From Parafrankia irregularis (GTDB lineage Bacteria; Actinomycetota; Actinomycetes; Frankiales; Frankiaceae): DNA of 64,000 nucleotides. Below are positions 8,928-17,923 of the stretch, in pieces. Numbering within the stretch: the first letter of the stretch is position 1; every line of letters starts with the position of its first letter. The stretch lies in the NCBI RefSeq assembly GCF_001536285.1, contig NZ_FAOZ01000002.1, positions 124,001 to 188,000 on the forward strand, read 5' to 3'. The translations under genes were made by a program, and so were the position numbers. The notes beneath the pieces are model-generated. The model saw only the letters and a list, made by a program, of their open reading frames with translations. It searched no databases and was not told the DNA's origin.

Positions 8928-9497
8928 ATGCCACGACGATCGCTCGCTCGGTGGATAGCTGCGAGAATCCACACCGCCATTCTGGTGACCCGGCCGCGGA
9001 GCGGAAGTCCCGCCCCCACGCATGCCCGTCGACGTCGATCTCGGAGCACTCCGATCAGGAAGCTTCCTACGTCCTGCCCCGGCAAAGGGACGAATATCGC
9101 TGGCGCCCTACGGATGGCCGCGGGGCGAACTGCGTCCTTCGTTTGGTCCTGCACGCTCTGGGCGGCTTTCGCGGTAAGTATCACAGGAACGATCGCCGGA
9201 GCGAAGATCCTCGATCTCGACGGTGCGCAAGGCAAAGCGGTGAGCTACGGCTCGATCGCCCTCTCTCTCCTGGTGGGATCGCTTCTGGCACGGCGAGAGC
9301 CCCTGAGATCGCTCCTCAGATCGACCAAGGTGCAATGGTTTTTGTTTCTTTTCAACGGCAGCATCGCCGTGGGTTCCTATTTCTTCGTTGACGGCAACAA
9401 GGGTATCGGTCTTGCTGTTGGGATGGGACTGGTCGCCCTCGGAGCAGGTCTTGGCCTGCTGAAACATCCGAACCGGTCCGCCGCCCGGCCGGAATAA
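8928..9497 (+). CDS. Small polytopic membrane protein, hypothetical
   Basis: 189 residues; GGAGGGG about 10 nt upstream supports the ATG at 8928. The first 60 residues are Arg/Ser/Pro-rich and probably disordered. Four hydrophobic segments follow: around SCTLWAAFAVSITGTIAGA, SIALSLLVGSLLA, WFLFLFNGSIAVGSYFF and GLAVGMGLVALGAGLGLL. No motif or family is recognised. It lies 31 bp after the lipoprotein gene and is probably in its transcript. Confidence 0.6.
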   Translation: MPRRSLARWIAARIHTAILVTRPRSGSPAPTHARRRRSRSTPIRKLPTSCPGKGTNIAGALRMAAGRTASFVWSCTLWAAFAVSITGTIAGAKILDLDGAQGKAVSYGSIALSLLVGSLLARREPLRSLLRSTKVQWFLFLFNGSIAVGSYFFVDGNKGIGLAVGMGLVALGAGLGLLKHPNRSAARPE

Positions 9498-9773
9498 TGC
9501 GCTCTGTCTGGCGCTGTCGCGTCGACAGCCCGGCATCCCAGTGGCCGTTATCCGGCCATGATCGGGTGCTGCGTCGGCGTAGTGGCTGTCCACCGGTTCC
9601 GACATCGGAGTCCGCGGGGTTCCGGTTCCCGCCGGAGGTGATGTGTCGATAGACGTCCGCTGGCGTCCGCCCTCGTTCACCAGGACTCGTCGACCGTCGA
9701 TCGTCCGTCCAGCGGAGCTGTCCGATCGCTTGACGTCGCTGGAGGCACCGGACGGTTCGAGCGCGGTCTGGGT
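9498..9773. other. Intergenic stretch, no gene seen
   Basis: About 275 bases between the membrane protein and the MerR promoter. Short GACGTCCGCTGGCGTCCG-type repeats occur near 9652-9671 and resemble sequences near the left att copy (13,670-13,745) and at 15,670-15,750. No ORF with plausible codon use and no tRNA is seen. Confidence 0.4.
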
Positions 9774-9804
9774 TTGACTTCGAGCGCACTCTAAGCTCTA
9801 GCGT
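9774..9804 (+). promoter_or_regulatory. MerR-type promoter with 19-bp spacer and operator dyad, leaderless start
   Basis: TTGACT at 9774-9779 and TAGCGT at 9799-9804 are separated by 19 bp, the overlong spacing typical of MerR-controlled promoters. Inside the spacer region CTTcGAG (9778-9784) and CTCtAAG (9789-9795) form a dyad with a 4-bp centre. Transcription would begin at about 9811, exactly the ATG of the regulator, so the mRNA is predicted to be leaderless. Confidence 0.65.
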
Positions 9805-9810
9805 CGGGGC

Positions 9811-10436
9811 ATGGTCACGATCGACGGGCTCGATGAGCGCGATCTCGGAGTCTCGGGCTCGCGCCGGCCGGATGTCACGCCCACCGAGCCGGACGCCGAC
9901 TCCGATGCATCCCCCGTCCTCCTCGCGGGCCCGGATTTCCGACTCGACGCCGCCGGTATCGCTGACACGGCCGGCATCGCTGACATCAGCGGTAGCGCCG
10001 ACAGCGGCAGCACCCACAGCGGCAGCGCCGACAGCGGCAGCGACGTCGAGCACACCGTCGCCCCTCCGCTCACCGGTCTCACGATCGCAGAGGCGGCGAA
10101 GGTGACGGGCGTCAGCGCGCACACGCTGCGGTACTACGAGCGCGTGGATCTGATGCTCGAGCGCGTGTCCCGAGCGCCGTCGAGTCATCGCCGATACGAC
10201 GATGAGGACCTGCGCTGGGTCGGGACACTGACCGCACTGCGCCGCACCGGCATGCCGATCCGGCAAATCGCCCGGTATGCGGCGCTGGTCCGGGCTGGCG
10301 ACGGCAACGAGGCGCAGCGACTCGACCTGCTGGCCGCGCACCGACGGCTCGTCGCCGAGCGGCTGGAGGAAGTCCGCCGTCATCTCACGGCCATCGACAA
10401 CAAGATCGATATCTACCGGAAGAAGGTCGACGACTG

Positions 10437-10437
<1 letters not shown>
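9811..10437 (+). CDS. MerR-family transcriptional regulator with low-complexity N-terminal extension
   Basis: 208 residues. The MerR winged helix begins at about residue 90 ([22 protein letters not shown]), followed by the second helical region ([19 protein letters not shown]) and a long coiled coil (about 155-205) for dimerisation. No cysteine metal site is present, so a small-molecule or redox-linked signal is more likely than a metal. The first 85 residues are unusual: Asp/Ser/Gly-rich with imperfect GSADSGS repeats. They would be omitted if translation began later, but the promoter places the transcript start at this ATG. The stop overlaps the start of the reductase gene (TGATG), so the two are translationally coupled. 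Confidence 0.9.
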
Positions 10438-11429
<992 letters not shown>

Positions 11430-11476
11430 GCCGAAGGACCTGAGCCTGGACCGTCGCTGCCTCCGCTTCCTCCTGC

Positions 11477-12937
11477 TCAGGCTCCGGCGTTGGTGTCGGC
11501 ACTGGCGTCGGCCACGTTGGCACTGGCGTCGGCCACCTCGTCCCGGACACTGAGCGAGGCGAGATCGGCGGCGGCCCGGCCGAGGACGCCGCCTTCCACA
11601 TCGGCGGCGTTCACGGTTTTTGCCACGACTTCGGGGAACATCCTCTCGGCCGCCTCCCGGACGCTGTCGTTGCGGGCGGCGAGTGCGGGCAACAGCCGGC
11701 TGTCGCCCGAGGCGGCAGCGGCGTCGGCACCCGCCTGCTCCGTCGCGGTCGCGAGTCGTTCGCCGATCCGGGTCGCGAAGGAGATGAGGAAGGACTTGCG
11801 GAACGCGCGGGTCCGGGACCGGCCGTACCGGTCCTGGCGGCCGCCGGCCCGCGTCACCGCCGCGGTCGCCTGCACCAGCAGCGAGGTGTAGAGCAGCTCC
11901 ACAGCCTCCAGATCCGTCGGGTACCCGATCACCGTCATGAACCCGAGGTTCCTCACCCAGATCGAGCGGCAACGGTTCGCCTCGGCGATCACGTTCAGCA
12001 GGATGGCCTTCGGCTCCTCATAAGGGTTGCCGATGCCGATCCGACTGGCGCCCGGCTCGTCGGCGGACGTGAACGTGGACGCGGACGCGGACGAGCCGCG
12101 AGCCGCCAGCAGCGCGTCATCGATGCTGTACCGGGCCATCAGCTGCTGGGCCTTGGTGGTCAGGGCCTCGGCCTCCTCCGCGAAGGTGGTCGATTCGGCC
12201 TTGGCCAGCAGCGCGCGGACCCTGTCCAGGACACGGGGATCGCCGACGGGGCCGCGGGCACCACGCCGGGCGGCTCCCGGCAGGGGCCCCAGCATCTGGA
12301 TCGTGGGCAGGCCGTGGATCAGAACGATCAGTTCGATGACGTCGTGGATCACTTCGGCTCGCCCACGGCCCTCGTACGTTCCCCAGGCGTTCAGCAGTTC
12401 GTCATCGCCCCACCAGACGGTGGCGTCGAGGGTCTGCAACTGCGCATCCCACCGCTCGTCAACGGTGGCGGCGTCGTAGCCACGCATCATCTCGGCCACG
12501 AAGTCGATGGTCATGCGCGCCGACCGGCTGCCGATCTCGCGACTGGCGAAACGATGGAGGTCCGCCGGTTGCCAGCCGCGGCGCCAGGCAGCGCTGACGG
12601 TGCGTTCGAGCCAGCCGGTCAGAGCCTGGTTGACGACCTGGTGCCCGCTCGACCCGGCCGGCGCCGCGGCCAGGTTCCGCACCTGTGCTGCCACGGCGGC
12701 GGCGAGGCCGTTGACGTACGCGTTCACCGCCTCGGCGATCATCATGTCGGCGGTCTCCCGGAGCATCGTCCGGTGGTCACGCTCCTGATCGAACCAGCCC
12801 GCATGACCCGCAGGATCCCCCGTAGGCCCAGTGTCACCGGCCTTGGCTGTGTGGTCGGCCTGCGCGCGTGCCCGCGCCTCGCGTGCCTGCTGCTTGGCCT
12901 GGCGCCTCTCGCGGTTCTCGCGGTTGCGAGTGCCCAT
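11477..12937 (-). CDS. DUF2786-domain protein
   Basis: 486 residues from the ATG at 12937 (MGTRNRENRERRQAKQQ). The strongly basic, coiled N-terminus suits nucleic-acid contact. A helical region of about 180 residues follows, then the DUF2786 signature in the middle (VRALLAKAESTTFAEEAEAL, with KAQQLMARYSIDDALL), and a C-terminal half matching the long DUF2786 proteins of actinobacteria. Biochemical function is unknown; related proteins occur in phages and mobile elements as well as chromosomes. It converges on the aldo/keto reductase gene with 47 bp between the stops. Confidence 0.8.
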   Translation of the reverse strand: MGTRNRENRERRQAKQQAREARARAQADHTAKAGDTGPTGDPAGHAGWFDQERDHRTMLRETADMMIAEAVNAYVNGLAAAVAAQVRNLAAAPAGSSGHQVVNQALTGWLERTVSAAWRRGWQPADLHRFASREIGSRSARMTIDFVAEMMRGYDAATVDERWDAQLQTLDATVWWGDDELLNAWGTYEGRGRAEVIHDVIELIVLIHGLPTIQMLGPLPGAARRGARGPVGDPRVLDRVRALLAKAESTTFAEEAEALTTKAQQLMARYSIDDALLAARGSSASASTFTSADEPGASRIGIGNPYEEPKAILLNVIAEANRCRSIWVRNLGFMTVIGYPTDLEAVELLYTSLLVQATAAVTRAGGRQDRYGRSRTRAFRKSFLISFATRIGERLATATEQAGADAAAASGDSRLLPALAARNDSVREAAERMFPEVVAKTVNAADVEGGVLGRAAADLASLSVRDEVADASANVADASADTNAGA

Positions 12938-13185
12938 GGTCGCCTCGCAATGGTTCGTCCGGCCGGCTGGTTCCGGTGGTGGCATCTGCTGCCGAGTATG
13001 CCAACCGCTCAGGAGTCGCCTGAGAAGCAATCGGTCTGGCCGAGGTGGACAAGGTGGCGAAGCGGCCGTGACGGTGCGGACCGGTCGGCCGATGCCCTCC
13101 GGCGCCGAGGTCAGCGGCGGCACCTTCGCGAAGCCGGGGCCGGTGGCACCTGGTCAGGTTGGCCAGCGTCTCCGATGTCCGCGTC

Positions 13186-13403
13186 CGGAAGCGGACGAGT
13201 GGGCCGACCCGGGGCTGGTGCTCACCTCGGCGCCCGGCAACCGGATCGACCCGCGCAACGTCCTCCGGTGGTGGGACGAGGTGTGCGAACGCGAGGAAAT
13301 CCCGCACCCCCGCGTTCACGACCTACGCCACACCGCAGCCTCGCTGCTGTTCTCTGCCGGTGTCGACCTGAACGTGGTGATCGTTCCCGGCTGCGGTACC
13401 TGA
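13186..13403 (+). pseudogene. Truncated tyrosine recombinase C-terminal fragment (element A)
   Basis: Residues here (EADEWADPGLVLTS, NRIDPRNVLRWWDEVCERE, HDLRHTAASLLFSAGVDLN) align closely with the integrase tail at 20.8 kb. They include the box II Arg-His of tyrosine recombinases (HDLRH). The N-terminal and core-binding domains are absent, and the frame leaves homology after VDLN and stops at 13403, so the HxxR and nucleophilic Tyr are lost. It is therefore inactive. It lies 200 bp from an att copy in the same arrangement as the other fragment, marking the end of a second, decayed element to the left. Confidence 0.8.
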
Positions 13404-13416
13404 GCCCCGGAAAGCC

Positions 13417-13453
13417 CAGAGCCCCGCGCCGTGTGATCGGCTGCGGGGCTCTG
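13417..13453. terminator. Hairpin after the decayed integrase (copy of the one beside tRNA-Arg)
   Basis: CAGAGCCCCGC (13417-13427) pairs with GCGGGGCTCTG (13443-13453). The following CCTGTCTCAACC block also follows the hairpin at 21282-21320, so both element ends carried the same terminator cassette. Confidence 0.65.
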
Positions 13454-13511
13454 AACCTGTCTCAACCAGACATCTCAGGGTCCACCCGAGAAGAAGATCC
13501 ACGGGCGGTAG

Positions 13512-13596
13512 CTGGAGCGAAGCTCCAGGTCGTGGGGTCCGGGGCTCGGCCCCGGGGCAGAATTGCGGGCCCTGGCGAGTCGCCCGAAAGGGCGAC
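13512..13596. other. Three successive perfect 7-bp hairpins next to the att copy
   Basis: CTGGAGC-GAA-GCTCCAG (13512-13528), CCGGGGC-TCG-GCCCCGG (13539-13555) and GTCGCCC-GAAA-GGGCGAC (13579-13596) follow each other in 85 bases, with tri- or tetraloops that are very stable in RNA. They fill an extra stretch of about 130 bp that is absent from the otherwise similar flank at 21.33 kb. The function is unknown: a small structured RNA or a folded recombination or regulatory site are both possible. Confidence 0.5.
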
Positions 13597-13606
13597 GAGC
13601 AAGGAT

Positions 13607-13649
13607 GTGCGCTCGGAGGGACTCGAACCCCCAACCTTTTGATCCGTAG
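13607..13649. repeat. Left att copy: 43-bp duplicate of the tRNA-Arg 3' half
   Basis: Identical over 43 bp to 21338-21380, which is the 3' half (anticodon loop to end) of the intact tRNA-Arg(ACG). The identity stops abruptly on both sides and the rest of a tRNA cannot be built here. This is the signature of tyrosine-integrase insertion at a tRNA 3' end and defines the left boundary of a 7.7-kb element. Confidence 0.9.
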
Positions 13650-13667
13650 CCCTCGGCGCACCGTCCC

Positions 13668-13767
13668 TGGACGTCTACCGACGTCCATCGGTGCAGGTCG
13701 CGGGCTCAGCGATGTCCACCGATATCCACGAACGTCCACCCCGATTGCAGTACAACTGCAGTACCGG
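13668..13767. repeat. GACGTCC-like repeats and paired ACTGCAGTAC motif just inside the left att
   Basis: Between 13668 and 13743 there are five or six short variants of (G)ACGTCYA/TGTCCA (for example GGACGTCTACCGACGTCCAT). They are followed at 13747-13767 by TGCAGTACAACTGCAGTAC. A near-identical double motif sits inside the right end at 21245-21265. The positions suit arm-type integrase or excisionase sites, but this is inference. Confidence 0.5.
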
Positions 13768-13829
13768 ATGGCTTTCGTGTGCGTTACAGGACGTAGCGGG
13801 AGCCGGGAGTCCTTCTGGAGGGGGCAAGA

Positions 13830-14252
13830 GTGGATGCGTTAAGCGCTCTAGCTGGGACAATTGTGGGAGGAGTTCTTGTCCTCCTGGGTGATTTTCTCCG
13901 GCGGCGGGATGAAGGGCGTCGCGAATTTGCGCGGAATCTGGCTAACGCAAGTGCTTCCCTGGCTTCCCTGTGTAATCGCTTGAGTGGTGAGCTGATCGAC
14001 GCGAGAGGTGAGGGGGTACACCTAGATGAGATCTCAACATCAAGGCCTGAACGCTGGGAAGTTGTTACGCGCTTCTACATCACCCCAGGAAGTGAACGGA
14101 TCGCCGATGAAGCTTCGGCCATGATAAATCACTACCAAAAGCTGCTTGAATCGTATTCAACCGATGACGTTGTCTGGCAAGAGACCGAGCGGGCCTTCTA
14201 TCGGTCGCTGCTTCAGTTTGAGTCGGCGGCACGCACGGTAGTTGGGCGATAA
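13830..14252 (+). CDS. Membrane-anchored hypothetical protein, element cargo
   Basis: 140 residues from the GTG at 13830, with CTGGAGGGGG upstream. The N-terminal helix (LSALAGTIVGGVLVLLGDFL) anchors it, and a charged, mostly helical cytoplasmic domain of about 115 residues follows (RRRDEGRREFARNLANASAS). It has lower GC than the host genes, in line with recent transfer. No family is recognised. It is the first gene inside the left att. Confidence 0.6.
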   Translation: MDALSALAGTIVGGVLVLLGDFLRRRDEGRREFARNLANASASLASLCNRLSGELIDARGEGVHLDEISTSRPERWEVVTRFYITPGSERIADEASAMINHYQKLLESYSTDDVVWQETERAFYRSLLQFESAARTVVGR

Positions 14253-14294
14253 TTTTGGCTACGGTGATCGTGCCACTTGACGCTTCTATGTCTG

Positions 14295-15374
14295 TCAAGG
14301 GGCTGGGGCAATCGTCATGGTGAGGGCGGGTGCGGCGGTGAGGGCGCGGTAGATTTCTCGGGTGATGTAGCGCTTGAGGCAGCGGCGGATCTCTCGGGTG
14401 GTCTTGCCTTCGGCGGTGCGGCGGGTGACGTAGGCGCGGGTGGTGGGGCAGCAGCGCATACGGACGAGCGCGATGGTGTGGATCGCGCTGTTGAGGGTGC
14501 GGTCTCCGCCGCGGTTGAGGCGGTGGCGGACGGTGCGTCCGCTGCTGGCCTGGAGTGGGCTGGTGCCGGCCAGGGCGGCGAACGCGGCGTCGTTGCGGCA
14601 GCGTCCGGTGTGGGAGAAGCTCACGACCGCCTGGGCGGCGGTGACGGGTCCGAACCCGCGGCGTTCGGTCAGGCCGGGGACGAGGTCGTCCACGATCTGC
14701 TGGCGCTGGGCGGCGTTGGCCTTGAGCGCGCGGGTGTTCTCCCGGACCGCGGTAGCGAGCCGGCGGATCTCGGCATGACGCACGGTCTGTTCGCGGGTGG
14801 GATTCCGGGGTTCTTGGCGGTGGGAGAGCCAGTCGAGGGTGCCGGCGGTGAGGCTCCCACGGGCGAGCTCGCGGTCGGCGTCGTCTCCGCCCAGCAGTAG
14901 GGCACGCAGCCGGTTCGTCTGCGCGGTGTTGGTGACGGTGAGGTCGTGGCGGGCACCCAACAGGATCCGCAGGGCCTCACGGTCGCCGTCGGCACGAGGA
15001 ACGGGAAGCTTGCCGGTGTCGAGACGGAGTGCGGCCAGGACGGCGAGGTGCGCGTCGACGGGGTCGGATTTCCCTGTGCCGCGCCGGACGGTGCGGTGGG
15101 GCTGCTCGCACTCGATGACGAACAGGCCGGCGGCGGTCAGGACGCGGGTCAGACCGACGCCGTAGCTGCGGGTTCCCTCGATGGAGACGACGACACGTGG
15201 TCCGGGGGCGTGGTCGGTGATCCAGGCAAGGAGGCGGGCGAAACCGGTGCTGTCGTTGCTGATGGTGCAGGTCGCGACCGGGAAACCGGTCGGCAGGGCG
15301 AGTTCTGCCTGGTGGGTGTCGCGGTGGGTGTCGATACCGACGGCGGCGTCGCAGTGTTCTGCCAGCATGGGCAC
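14295..15374 (-). mobile_element. IS110-family transposase
   Basis: 359 residues. The N-terminal DEDD RuvC-like domain starts with AVGIDTHRDTHQ (D14), then SIEGTRSYG and a KSDPVDAH motif. The C-terminal Transposase_20 region has the HhH-like RRGFGPVTAAQAVVSFS, the serine/threonine-rich SSGRTVRHRLNRGGDRTLNSA and a conserved RCLKRYITREIY tail. IS110 elements move without terminal inverted repeats and encode a bridge RNA in a flanking non-coding segment; the 450-base region upstream (15375-15824) is the natural place for it. The frame is intact. It is inserted in the accessory element between two unrelated cargo genes. Confidence 0.93.
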
Positions 15375-15824
15375 CGGCCTGGTCCTTCCTCACGGCGGAC
15401 GGGTCAACGTCGGTACCGGCCTGGGTGGAGTCACCGAGCGGCACATCTGTGACGGGTCACGCCCACGGGCGGACAGGCTTCTGATCAGGCCAACTGGTGG
15501 GCCAGGCCGGTACCGGCGACCACGACGGACAGGTCAAATGCAAGGCACGCCGCAGCGGCCGAATCCGTAGCGAGTCACGCCGGGGTCACCGGCACCGAGC
15601 CTGAGGGCACTCCACCCGGGAGCACCGCAACGACACACTCACAGATCCGTAGTTGAATCTGGAACTTCCACTGACGTCCGTGGACGTCCGCCGCGTCCGC
15701 TGGCCTGGGACGCTCCATCCGCTGACGTCCGCCGCCGTCCGATGGCTCGGCTGTCAACTTGGCTGTCAGCCCGGCCGATCGGTGCTCGTGGCCCCTACTG
15801 TCACTCTCTATCGTCGGCCCTCTG
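15375..15824. other. Non-coding flank of the IS110 transposase; possible bridge-RNA region
   Basis: About 450 bases between the transposase start and the end of the HEPN-like gene. GACGTCCGTGGACGTCCGCC-type repeats occur at 15672-15750. No plausible gene is seen; a short plus-strand frame at 15653-15928 overlaps the next gene and lacks a ribosome site. IS110 family elements usually encode their bridge RNA here (family knowledge), but I could not fold it reliably. Confidence 0.4.
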
Positions 15825-17315
15825 CTAACTGGGGTTTTGCTGAAGCGATTCTGGTCCTTCTGCTGGCCCGTTCCCGGATTCATGTGGAAAAATTTGCGCG
15901 AGATCGACGTTTTCTCGAAGGCCTTTGAATAGTGGCCAGCGCCGCAGGTCGATCTCCGACAGATCCCCGCTTTTCATGATTTCAATTATTTCAGGTACGG
16001 CTGCATTATAATCGCCGAGAAGGCATCGCTGGGCGATTTTGTAGATCGGCGCGAGTGCGGACGTGTCCCACCGCTCAATCTCTGCTCTATTAGAATTCGG
16101 ACCATTAAGCTCTTGGCCTGAGATCCAACTATTTACCTGACAGCGGAGTCGAATGCCGGCGCGCATATTTGCAGGTAAGACGCCGCCCATCTTTTCGGCC
16201 ACCGACCACCAGCCTTGAGTCATGGCGGAGTACTGTATATCTACAATTTCGTTGCCAATTTCACTCTGCTCACTCTTCTCCAGCTTCAGTGCAAGAGAAC
16301 ATCCGACGCCGACACCAACGGCCAGTACCGATGGGAGTGCAGAATTAAGGTAGGGTACGTCGATCCGCAAAATTGATCGTAACTGTATGTTGTTCCGCTT
16401 AGCCTCTCGGACTCTGGCGACATACTGTCTACTTACTGTCGAATTATGATGGACTACTGCGTTTCGACGCTCAAGCACTTCCACGAACGTGTCCCAGTCA
16501 ATCGCGAGGTCGCGCATTTTCGGAGTACCGAGACGCTCAAATTGAGAAGCCCAGTGCTCCAAGCCTCGACGAGTGAAATCCTCCACCCTGCGGTCGACCA
16601 AGTCTTCGACGGCCTCCTCAATGCTTCCGTAGGCTAGGAGATCTGCGAGGGAGAATTCCTTCTCATCGGCACCGAGGGCCTTCCGGTGGACAGAGAGATG
16701 GATTCGCATTAGAGCGCCGAGATGGACCTCAAAAGCGCTGACGATCTGCGTCAGAAGTGATTTTCGGACGATCTCAGACCGCTCGGGTGGTAGTGGCTTT
16801 GAAAGAGCTCCAGCAACAGCACTGAGGTACGGCCCTGCATGGGCGAAATCCGACTCAGACTTCACTCTTGTCTGAACTCTTCCTTCATGATAAAAATACT
16901 CTAATCCCGCGGCAGAAATGGCTTCCTCGGAATTATTGGGGAGCTTTGCTTCGCCCTCTAGAATGCTTGAATAAAAGGCGAGCAGCTCGACCATTGCGGT
17001 GCGCTGCTCAAAATTTGGATCCGGGAGGTCGCCAAAGATGTCCGAGAATCTCGTGCTGTCAATATCTCCTTCCGCACCCGCGACGAAGTTGACCAAATCG
17101 GCGATTGCTCGAATCTCGCTGAAGAACGTGTTCACCTGGCGAATTATGTGCATCGCCGGCGAGGTCTCGGCCAACCGGTCCCCCTTGTGTCGCATAGTGA
17201 GTATTATTGTGAGAAAGTATACGGTTTCAATTCCGATTTGGATAGACCGTTGTACTTCTCCGATGGATCTTGCCGGTCGTGTGAGTTCCATTGGCCGCGA
17301 CGGGTCGGGGAGCAC
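15825..17315 (-). CDS. HEPN-domain-like protein, putative RNase/abortive-infection type
   Basis: 496 residues (GTG at 17315; an ATG eight codons on is possible). A conserved-looking block reads QIVSAFEVHLGALMRIHLSV, then about 70 helical residues, then ERRNAVVHHNSTVS. The R284-N285-x3-H289 motif is the catalytic Rx4H signature of HEPN ribonucleases, and the spacing recalls the RiboL-PSP-HEPN group. The C-terminal 150 residues are helical, with no motif I know. The gene is clearly poorer in GC than the chromosome and sits in the tRNA-Arg element, both signs of transfer. Defence or toxin activity is an inference from motif and context. Confidence 0.6.
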   Translation of the reverse strand: MLPDPSRPMELTRPARSIGEVQRSIQIGIETVYFLTIILTMRHKGDRLAETSPAMHIIRQVNTFFSEIRAIADLVNFVAGAEGDIDSTRFSDIFGDLPDPNFEQRTAMVELLAFYSSILEGEAKLPNNSEEAISAAGLEYFYHEGRVQTRVKSESDFAHAGPYLSAVAGALSKPLPPERSEIVRKSLLTQIVSAFEVHLGALMRIHLSVHRKALGADEKEFSLADLLAYGSIEEAVEDLVDRRVEDFTRRGLEHWASQFERLGTPKMRDLAIDWDTFVEVLERRNAVVHHNSTVSRQYVARVREAKRNNIQLRSILRIDVPYLNSALPSVLAVGVGVGCSLALKLEKSEQSEIGNEIVDIQYSAMTQGWWSVAEKMGGVLPANMRAGIRLRCQVNSWISGQELNGPNSNRAEIERWDTSALAPIYKIAQRCLLGDYNAAVPEIIEIMKSGDLSEIDLRRWPLFKGLRENVDLAQIFPHESGNGPAEGPESLQQNPS

Positions 17316-17434
17316 GGCGCGCTAGCGCCGCGCGGACCCGTTACGCGGCGCGGCCGCTGAGGCGCCTCACACGCGCGGCGCTGCGGGTGGGTACGGGTCT
17401 TGATCCTAAAACGGCGGTTTCGGCAACGTGCGGC

Positions 17435-17923
17435 CTATGCGGTTGCCTCGTATCGGCGGCGCCATGTGGCGCATCGTTCGACGTAGGCGGGTAGGTGCTC
17501 GCGGGCGAAGTCGTCCGGGCTCCATGCCGTGGCGGGGAGGAACTCGGCGGGTTCGGCGCAGACGTAGGCCCATGCGTGGCGATCATGGTCTAGGGTGATG
17601 CGTCCGACGGTGTAGAAGTCGGCCTCGAACGCGTCCAGTGTGACCCACTCGGCCGGGGTCAGATCGTCGAAGAGGTGCCCGGCGGCGGTGGCGGCCTCGT
17701 CGTGGATGAGGCCGGGGTAGATGCGTTCGGGTAGGGCGATGACGCGCCATCCGGTGACGGTGACCGGGGTGCGGTGGGGGTCGCGGTCGATGAGGACGCG
17801 GAGGACGTCAGGGAAGAGAAGGCTTCCGTAGACGAAGAGGGGTGCCGGGTCCGCCGATGCGGGGGCCAGTCGGCCAGAGGTTGGTGAGCTGGCTCGGGGT
17901 GAGGGGCTGTGTGTAGGTGGCAC
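17435..17923 (-). CDS. Gamma-glutamylcyclotransferase-like (AIG2/GGCT fold) protein
   Basis: The conserved part starts LFVYGSLLFPDVLRVLIDR, with the YGSL substrate loop of the AIG2/GGCT fold, and continues to a LDAFEADFYTVGRI segment where the family carries its acidic catalytic region. The only in-frame standard start close by is the GTG at 17923, giving 162 residues with a polar 28-residue lead. It overlaps the 3' end of the metalloprotease gene by 116 bp in another frame. Relatives release 5-oxoproline from gamma-glutamyl compounds. It is the third gene of the XRE-metalloprotease operon. Confidence 0.7.
   Translation of the reverse strand: MPPTHSPSPRASSPTSGRLAPASADPAPLFVYGSLLFPDVLRVLIDRDPHRTPVTVTGWRVIALPERIYPGLIHDEAATAAGHLFDDLTPAEWVTLDAFEADFYTVGRITLDHDRHAWAYVCAEPAEFLPATAWSPDDFAREHLPAYVERCATWRRRYEATA

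Noticed and set aside
11441-11497. GAGCCTG/CAGGCTC pair as terminator between reductase and DUF2786 genes
   Set aside because: A 7-bp stem with a very long loop and no T tract; too weak to call.
15653-15928. Plus-strand 91-residue open frame
   Set aside because: No ribosome site, overlaps the end of the HEPN-like gene on the other strand, and starts in repeat-rich non-coding DNA.
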